Below are positions 4,538 to 10,000 of a stretch of 10,000 bases of DNA, in pieces. Both the position numbers and the translations under genes were made by a program. How positions within the stretch are numbered: position 1 is the first letter of the stretch; each line of letters starts with the position of its first letter. The stretch is from Kiritimatiellota bacterium (GTDB lineage Bacteria; Verrucomicrobiota; Kiritimatiellia; JAAZAB01): the NCBI GenBank assembly GCA_008636095.1, contig VSJD01000321.1, positions 1-10,000 of the forward strand, read 5' to 3'. The notes beneath the pieces were generated by a model. It saw only the letters and a program-made list of their open reading frames with translations, was not told the origin of the DNA and did not search any database.

Positions 4538-6994
4538 ATGAAAAAAAACATGCAAACGCGGTTGATTATCGGCGTTTTCCTGACAATTCTGAGTAGTGTT
4601 TGCGGGGGTAATGGTCAGACCAATACCAACGATGCGGTTAAGGTGAATTCTCCGGACATATTCTGGCTGAAGCGTCCGTTGCATGTGTCGGCCGATTCCA
4701 TGCAATATATCTTGTTGCCGATTCCCGGGGGAGAAGGATTGAACCAGGTGCGCAATTTTAAATATATCCTTGATTTGCCGAAGGAATTTGAACTGGTCGG
4801 CGATCTTTATCTAATCGGCCACTCCTGTTTTGGCGACCTGCATCCTGTTTATCCCTCTTCGGTAAGGACCATTGATCGCGATAATAATTTTACGCGCTAT
4901 GAGCTCGGCGGCATCCCCGTGAAAGAATTTACCGGCGTCAGTGTATGGCTTAGCGAGCCATATATCCAGACCATAAAAATCTTTGGAACAGGCGGGCAGT
5001 GGCTGGATTTTCATGGCGACGTTCCTGGTTTTACCACTGCCAGAGCAGTCTGGTTGTTGCGTTGGGCAAACTTGCGCCGGTCTATACAGCCTTGCCGTGG
5101 TGTTGTGGATGTGGATGATATAGTGGTTCGTCGGAAGTCAAACGGCCAGATCGTGTTTGAAGAACATTTTGACGATGGTACTTTCGGGAAATTTAAGGGT
5201 GGACAAAAGAACGGAGTCAGCCTTGAAAAAGAAAATAATAATTATTTCGTCCGCATCAAAACCGGGGATGCGGAAGCGGCAATACAGCAAAGCATTGTCG
5301 CCTCCGGCACAAACGCCCCGGGAATCCAGTCTTTAACATACGGTGAAGATTGTGAAGTTGCATGCCGCGCCCGAACCGCGATTGCCCGCACGGCGGATTA
5401 TCTCTCCTGCATGCCGGTCTGGATTAAAATCGGCGGCAAAAAGGAAACGGAAATCCGGGCTCATTATGAATACGAGATCAACGGAAAACAATATTCTGTT
5501 CCGGAGCAGAAGTTGCGCGTCATTGTTGAAGATGATGTCAAAAAGCCAAAAACGTTGGAAACAGTATTATGGTCGGAGGCTGAAGATTGTATGGGAGACC
5601 AACCTGGTCGCGTCCAGGATTACCTGCTTGATCTTACCAAATCGTGCGGGATCAAACTACACTTGACGGAACTCAATCTCAATCCATGGAAGTCGCCCTA
5701 TTACGGCAAAGTAAACAAGATGGATTTGCGTGATCCATTGGCTGAGAAAATCAAACGGCGCGGGATGAATGCCATGCCATATCTTGGCTTCGTCTATACG
5801 GATATGGGGTTTGAGGCGTATGCATCAAATCACCCACCCGCTCCGGGCCAGCTGGCGATCAATGAATATGTTAATCCGTTCGGGCAAACGAATAAGGCGA
5901 CTAATATCAGGTTTCCTTCTCCTTGCTTAACCAGATTGATGGATGAGCGCAGCGAGTACTGGCGGGTCATTCTCAAGTTTTTAAAAGAGGGAGCCCGTAT
6001 CAATAAATGGGACGGACTAATGTGGGACTTTGAGTTGTGTAATATTCTGTGTATTCCCCATACCGGGAAACGTGAAAGTTGCTTTTGCCCGGAATGTATA
6101 GAGGAATTCAAGCAATATACGGACATAAAGGATATTACTAAGGCGCCGGAGAAAAAAGTTCTGCTTGCAAAAGACTATCCGTTTCAGGAGTTGATGGAGC
6201 CGGCGCGGTCAATTCTGTCAAATTATCCGCTGGAATGGCTGAAGTTCAGGGGTGATCAACACGGGAGAATGTGGCAATCAATGATTAAAGCGGTCCAGGA
6301 GGTCAATCCCGCGGCCCGATTTTATCTATATTCGGGTAGTTATCAGGCAATTCCGACCGCGGAGGCCCCCTGGCATCACTGTGAATGGTACGGTGTTTAT
6401 CCCCCAGCGGCAGGAAGGTATGTGGATGTGTTTATGGAGCATCACTTTCCTATGCGTGGAAAGCAGTGGCTACCGGAAATAAAACTGTTGCGGGAAGCGT
6501 TGAAAGCGGGCAGCGGCAGAAAATTGCCGGTGTTGAATACTGTGTGTAATCTGACGGGTACACCCCGATATCCCCTGGCGAAAAACGACGCTATCCAGTC
6601 CGTGGCGTTGACGGAGGCGGATGGATTTCAGATTTATAGTTGGGGCGGTCTTTTTGACAGCCAGACATGGTCCTTGGTCAGAGAGGGAATTCAGGTATTG
6701 ACAACCTTTGAAGATTTTTTCCTTGATGGCACAAGGTTTGATCAGGTTGCCACGCTGGACGAGCCGCTGGAGTACAGCGTCTGGATCAAAGGCGAAGACC
6801 GGGTTGTGTTCATATTCAACAATACGGCCAAGGATGAAAAAGTGACGCTGAAGAACGACTTCCGCGTCAAATACGCCGCAAACCGGGTGACGGCAACAAA
6901 CCATGCTACGGGCGAGGTTTACGCCGATCCGGAAATTATCGCGTGCGTGGCGCCGGCTTATGACACGACAATCATTCATTTCAAGGCCCGGTAA
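4538..6994 (+). CDS. Exported multidomain putative glycosidase with GH42-like CxCxxC motif, family unassigned
   Basis: An 818-residue protein with a clear export signal: MKKNMQTR, a hydrophobic stretch (9-18), then SSVCGGNGQT. Cys22 gives only a poor lipobox because Val precedes it, so signal peptidase I cleavage is as likely. Residues 30-340 are beta-rich, with LPKEFELVGD near 80 and a LamG- or CBM-like piece starting FEEHFDDGTFGKF (207-219). A TIM-barrel-like core (about 345-690) contains KWDGLMWDFEL (490-500), where Asp497 or Glu499 may be catalytic. It is followed by SCFCPECIEEF (514-524), whose Cys515-x-Cys517-x-x-Cys520 matches three of the four zinc cysteines of GH42 beta-galactosidases. 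FFLDGTRF (727-734) leads into a C-terminal beta domain. It lies 54 bases after the GH20 gene, so the two are probably co-transcribed. The convergent gene downstream is a diverged paralogue. Catalysis and substrate are inferred, not shown. Confidence 0.75.
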   Translation: MKKNMQTRLIIGVFLTILSSVCGGNGQTNTNDAVKVNSPDIFWLKRPLHVSADSMQYILLPIPGGEGLNQVRNFKYILDLPKEFELVGDLYLIGHSCFGDLHPVYPSSVRTIDRDNNFTRYELGGIPVKEFTGVSVWLSEPYIQTIKIFGTGGQWLDFHGDVPGFTTARAVWLLRWANLRRSIQPCRGVVDVDDIVVRRKSNGQIVFEEHFDDGTFGKFKGGQKNGVSLEKENNNYFVRIKTGDAEAAIQQSIVASGTNAPGIQSLTYGEDCEVACRARTAIARTADYLSCMPVWIKIGGKKETEIRAHYEYEINGKQYSVPEQKLRVIVEDDVKKPKTLETVLWSEAEDCMGDQPGRVQDYLLDLTKSCGIKLHLTELNLNPWKSPYYGKVNKMDLRDPLAEKIKRRGMNAMPYLGFVYTDMGFEAYASNHPPAPGQLAINEYVNPFGQTNKATNIRFPSPCLTRLMDERSEYWRVILKFLKEGARINKWDGLMWDFELCNILCIPHTGKRESCFCPECIEEFKQYTDIKDITKAPEKKVLLAKDYPFQELMEPARSILSNYPLEWLKFRGDQHGRMWQSMIKAVQEVNPAARFYLYSGSYQAIPTAEAPWHHCEWYGVYPPAAGRYVDVFMEHHFPMRGKQWLPEIKLLREALKAGSGRKLPVLNTVCNLTGTPRYPLAKNDAIQSVALTEADGFQIYSWGGLFDSQTWSLVREGIQVLTTFEDFFLDGTRFDQVATLDEPLEYSVWIKGEDRVVFIFNNTAKDEKVTLKNDFRVKYAANRVTATNHATGEVYADPEIIACVAPAYDTTIIHFKAR

Positions 6995-7054
6995 TTGCCG
7001 CTAAATCCCTTGAGTGCGGTTGAATTCGTGATGACGACCATTAAGGAAGCCGGA

Positions 7055-10000
7055 TTAGGGCGTCAATACGTACACCGCTATTTCACCTGGCGCGAGCGTA
7101 GGCGTCACCGTCTCACCGGCCTTAACCTTTTGTCCGCTATAGAACTCCTTGCCGGCGCCGAACTCCGGCAAATTCACTTTACGAGTCACTGATTTATCAG
7201 TCTGATTTATCAGGCATACCAGCATCGTCTTGCCATCACTGATGACCGCATCCTGGTCATCATCCAGACCTGCCAAAGATGAGCGTTTACCGTTAAGGAA
7301 TAGCTCCTCGTGGGCCGCCACCAATCGTGTGGTCTCTGCCATGGCATACCAGCTCCGGCCATCAAGTGGCGGACGATCGTAGACCAATACGCCGCCAATG
7401 CTGTCAAGCAACACCCGCAACAACCTGGCCTTGTTCAGCGGAGTATTAGGATTCGTCTCATTTTGATCATACGGAACGACCAGCGCACCGCCGATCAGGG
7501 GTATGCCTTGCAATGCCGTGATTGTGTCGCGAATCGCCTTGATTGGCCGTCCGTAACCGCAACCGACTCGATCCACCGCCTGTAACTTGCCCACATACTG
7601 CCAATTCACCCCATAACGTTCCGGGTTATCGGGGGTCTGATAACCGCTATAGGCGCTAAATAGAGTTCTTGGGACTGCCGTCCGGCTTTCCGATTCATTT
7701 TTCCCCGCGAAGAATTTTTTTATACTCCGCACAACATGACTTGCCCATTGCGGCCAATGTTCCTGAGGGATGCTTGGCGCGGCCTGTTTGACCTCCACGC
7801 CATTCACGGTCGCTTTGAACTTCGCGAACATCTGCGCCACACGCAGGGCCATGAAATCCACCCACTGCGGCCAATATTCCTTGCGGATGGTTGCCGCGTC
7901 CAGCTTCGTATCCGCCGGCAAATTGGCATACAGCTTAAAGGCATCCAGGCAGCGCGGGCAATAGCAGGAATGTTGCCCATTCTCGGGGCCGGCCTCATAG
8001 TCGTAATCAACAGTATGCGGACGGACTTTATCCATCTTGTCTCGCAACTGCTCCGCCGCCGCCTGCCAGCCATCGCCCAGGAGCATGGTCATACACATCA
8101 AGCTGTCGCTGGACTTGCCCTTGCAATTGACCAGCCGCGCATCCGGGTGCTCCTTCAGATAGGGGCGCAGATTCAACGAGTATGATTCAAAATTAATATT
8201 CAATGTGTTCTTTAAACCATAGTCCGGTGCATGATCACTGATCCAGCGGTCGCCGCCGGCCATGTCGTTAAAGCCGCTCAATTGGCTACAGCGCAATACC
8301 GCTTCGCGCATATTGAGATCATCCATATTGCCTATCCATCCGCCCCAAAGCTGCCAGACGAGTGTCTGGCACTGTGCTCCGTTGAGCTTCGGCAATAGCC
8401 GCACCTTGAAACTTTGCGGCGACTCAGTGACACTGCCGTCATTGGCCTCGCTCCAGAACAAGAAACCGGTTTCATCTTTTTTGGGCTCGCCAATTTCCTC
8501 ACGATACCTCACAAAAACCTGAAGGCGCGACATGATCTGGTGCGAGTTAACCTGCAACGACTTGTCCGCGGAGAACTTCGCCACGCGCATCCGGCGACCG
8601 CTGATCTGCTGTTCACCAAGTTGAGTGCAGATAAACTGCGGTTGCTTGGGACTTGAGGTTCCATAGAAACCGGTGCCGCCGACAACCTCGAATTCCGGCG
8701 GCACGGCCACATAGGTGGTCCAACCGCATAAATGGGGCGATTTGAAAGATGGCAGGACCAGGTTGAAGTGCTGGGCAGCGCCGCGTGCGAGGTAGAAAGC
8801 CGGATCGGGCGTCGGCCACACGCGCGTCTGTTCAAACAGTAGTGTCCGCCGCATTACCATCGGCTCGCGCGGCACACCAAACAATTTTTCGCCTTGCGGG
8901 GAGACCGTGACCTGCGTTGCCTGTGGCCAGGCACTGTCATCACTCGCGGATGACACCGCATTAACGTTGCTCTGCGCGCTAATCTTCCATGTCTCAGTTC
9001 CTGTCGTTGAACTTGTGCCGGGCGCCTCCAGCTTCAGGGCGGCCGTGCCTTGCGCCAGCTTGAGCGCCAATACATTGAGTCCCTTTTGTAACGGTATCTT
9101 GATCTTAAGGCCGGCGGCCGCATTGTTCCGACTGACGAGTTCCTCGTTAAGCAACAGTTCATAGGCCCCGTCACTGGTTAGTGTCAGGTTGGCGGTGGCC
9201 GATTTCAGCCCCCGCTTCAGCACAGGCGTCAGATAGAGTGGGCGCAATGTGGCGGCATCGAGGAGTCCGTATGCTATCTGAATGTCAGCCTCGGCCGGAA
9301 GATCAAACTTCTGTGTCAGGACGCCGGAACGCCCGCCGGCGTAGAATTGGTATTCATGCCGTATAGCTGTCGGGAGTCCCACCTCAACCAGCGAATAAAC
9401 AGGGTTTGTTTTGCCTGCCGGCAGCGATACATCGGCAACCAGTTGGTTCGCTGCCTGAAGATTCGGCGGCGGATTCAAGGATATACCCGGCGCCGTCTCT
9501 TCAAATACCAACGCCCCAAACTGCACGGGATCATGAAACCCCTTGCGCGACAGGTTCCATGATGTGCTCTCTTTGCGTGCCTTTGCCAAGCGTCCGATGC
9601 AAATGTCCCAACGATCCCCAAGCTTCGGTTTGCCGCCGAGATCCGCCCAGGGAATTGCCAGCTCAACAGTCCAATAGTTGTTTTCAATCTTGCCTGCCGC
9701 CCGCGCCCCGGAATTCCATTTCATGTCCCGCGAATTCCACCAGTCCGGTCCCCGGCACACGGCATCATCAATGGTCCCAAGGGCATTGACCGCGAAGTCG
9801 TAAAGCCGTTGAGCGCCCTGTGGCTTTAGCAACAGTATCGCGCAATCGTCCTGATACACATCCCCATCGCGTGCTGTAATCTTGGCGGCAAACTCGTGCA
9901 TCCTTTGCTGGGCCGGGTCCAGGATGGGCTCGTCACAGTAAAACTGTGCGTAGAGATTAACGTCGTCATAGCAGAACTTGACGCGGGTAGCCGCCTGAGC
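7055..10000 (-). CDS. Very large putative glycosidase with CBM9/DOMON-like domain, paralogue of the convergent exported protein; 5' end beyond the window
   Basis: The reading frame is open to the right edge (981 residues visible). The ATG at 9901 is internal: the 33 codons before it (TRVKFCYDDVNLYAQFYCDEP and on) already belong to a CBM9/DOMON-like sugar-binding domain that continues to about residue 168, with YWTVELAIPWADLGG and GDRWDICIGR. Residues about 170-400 form beta-sandwich material, including DGAYELLLNEELVS, a pattern common in galactose-binding-like folds. From about 400 it parallels the convergent protein: PPEFEVVGG (434), a TIM-barrel-like core with TVDYDYEAG (Asp667, Glu669), SCYCPRCLDAF with Cys679-x-Cys681-x-x-Cys684, then EELFLNGKRSS (898) and a C-terminal beta domain ending VYVLTP. 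The N terminus, and so any signal peptide, is outside the window; secretion is likely from the domain types. The two stop codons are 60 bases apart, with no clear terminator between. The function is probably carbohydrate degradation; the family is unassigned. Confidence 0.78.
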   Translation of the reverse strand, partial: AQAATRVKFCYDDVNLYAQFYCDEPILDPAQQRMHEFAAKITARDGDVYQDDCAILLLKPQGAQRLYDFAVNALGTIDDAVCRGPDWWNSRDMKWNSGARAAGKIENNYWTVELAIPWADLGGKPKLGDRWDICIGRLAKARKESTSWNLSRKGFHDPVQFGALVFEETAPGISLNPPPNLQAANQLVADVSLPAGKTNPVYSLVEVGLPTAIRHEYQFYAGGRSGVLTQKFDLPAEADIQIAYGLLDAATLRPLYLTPVLKRGLKSATANLTLTSDGAYELLLNEELVSRNNAAAGLKIKIPLQKGLNVLALKLAQGTAALKLEAPGTSSTTGTETWKISAQSNVNAVSSASDDSAWPQATQVTVSPQGEKLFGVPREPMVMRRTLLFEQTRVWPTPDPAFYLARGAAQHFNLVLPSFKSPHLCGWTTYVAVPPEFEVVGGTGFYGTSSPKQPQFICTQLGEQQISGRRMRVAKFSADKSLQVNSHQIMSRLQVFVRYREEIGEPKKDETGFLFWSEANDGSVTESPQSFKVRLLPKLNGAQCQTLVWQLWGGWIGNMDDLNMREAVLRCSQLSGFNDMAGGDRWISDHAPDYGLKNTLNINFESYSLNLRPYLKEHPDARLVNCKGKSSDSLMCMTMLLGDGWQAAAEQLRDKMDKVRPHTVDYDYEAGPENGQHSCYCPRCLDAFKLYANLPADTKLDAATIRKEYWPQWVDFMALRVAQMFAKFKATVNGVEVKQAAPSIPQEHWPQWASHVVRSIKKFFAGKNESESRTAVPRTLFSAYSGYQTPDNPERYGVNWQYVGKLQAVDRVGCGYGRPIKAIRDTITALQGIPLIGGALVVPYDQNETNPNTPLNKARLLRVLLDSIGGVLVYDRPPLDGRSWYAMAETTRLVAAHEELFLNGKRSSLAGLDDDQDAVISDGKTMLVCLINQTDKSVTRKVNLPEFGAGKEFYSGQKVKAGETVTPTLAPGEIAVYVLTP

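Noticed and set aside
6995..7054. Terminator between the two convergent genes
   Set aside because: Only a four-base stem (CCGC 6998-7001 with GCGG 7016-7019) and no T tract on either strand; not enough for a call.
7736..8185. Plus-strand open frame of about 150 codons inside the large right-hand gene
   Set aside because: Antisense shadow of a gene with clear domain structure and motifs; the translation shows no recognisable pattern.
9406..9789. Plus-strand open frame of about 127 codons opposite the sugar-binding domain
   Set aside because: Low-complexity, Pro/Ser/Arg-rich translation typical of the complement of a GC-rich gene; no start signal.

Overview
The window looks like chromosomal DNA from an uncultured bacterium, most likely of the Planctomycetes-Verrucomicrobia-Lentisphaerae/Kiritimatiellae group. 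This is an inference from three things. First, a cupin/AraC regulator is divergent from a hexosaminidase-D-like glycoside hydrolase. Second, large secreted multidomain putative glycosidases with a GH42-like CxCxxC motif are present. Third, there is an intergenic heptamer repeat (AACATCG-type) of a kind I recall as common between genes in those genomes. No rRNA, tRNA, phage, transposase or CRISPR sequence is visible, so the placement is tentative.

Left part (1-2093, minus strand, GC-rich): a housekeeping cluster read right to left, hisB (imidazoleglycerol-phosphate dehydratase), then hisA (ProFAR isomerase), then an M16 zinc peptidase that overlaps hisA by 4 bases and runs off the left edge. 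HisB and HisA catalyse non-consecutive steps of histidine synthesis. No hisH or hisF lies between them. Instead there is a 141-bp non-coding element (1351-1491) with perfect 10-bp terminal inverted repeats, a seven-base tandem array and two hairpins.

Middle part (2170-6994): an AraC-family regulator (minus) is divergent across 88 bp from a two-gene plus-strand operon. The first gene encodes a cytoplasmic GH20 enzyme resembling hexosaminidase D, and the second a large exported protein. The second protein has an N-terminal beta-rich region, a TIM-barrel-like core with a WDFE motif and a CxCxxC trio, and a C-terminal beta domain. The arrangement suggests a carbohydrate-responsive locus in which the regulator senses a sugar, the exported protein acts on a glycan or glycoconjugate, and the GH20 enzyme trims hexosamine-containing products inside the cell.

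Right part (7055-10000, minus strand): a very large protein, incomplete at its N terminus, converges on the exported protein. It carries a CBM9/DOMON-like sugar-binding domain, a beta-sandwich region and then a core and tail clearly related to those of its convergent neighbour. The two are diverged tail-to-tail paralogues of a glycosidase-like family that I cannot assign to a characterised GH family. They are the most interesting items in the window. I see no defence system or other obviously new machinery.
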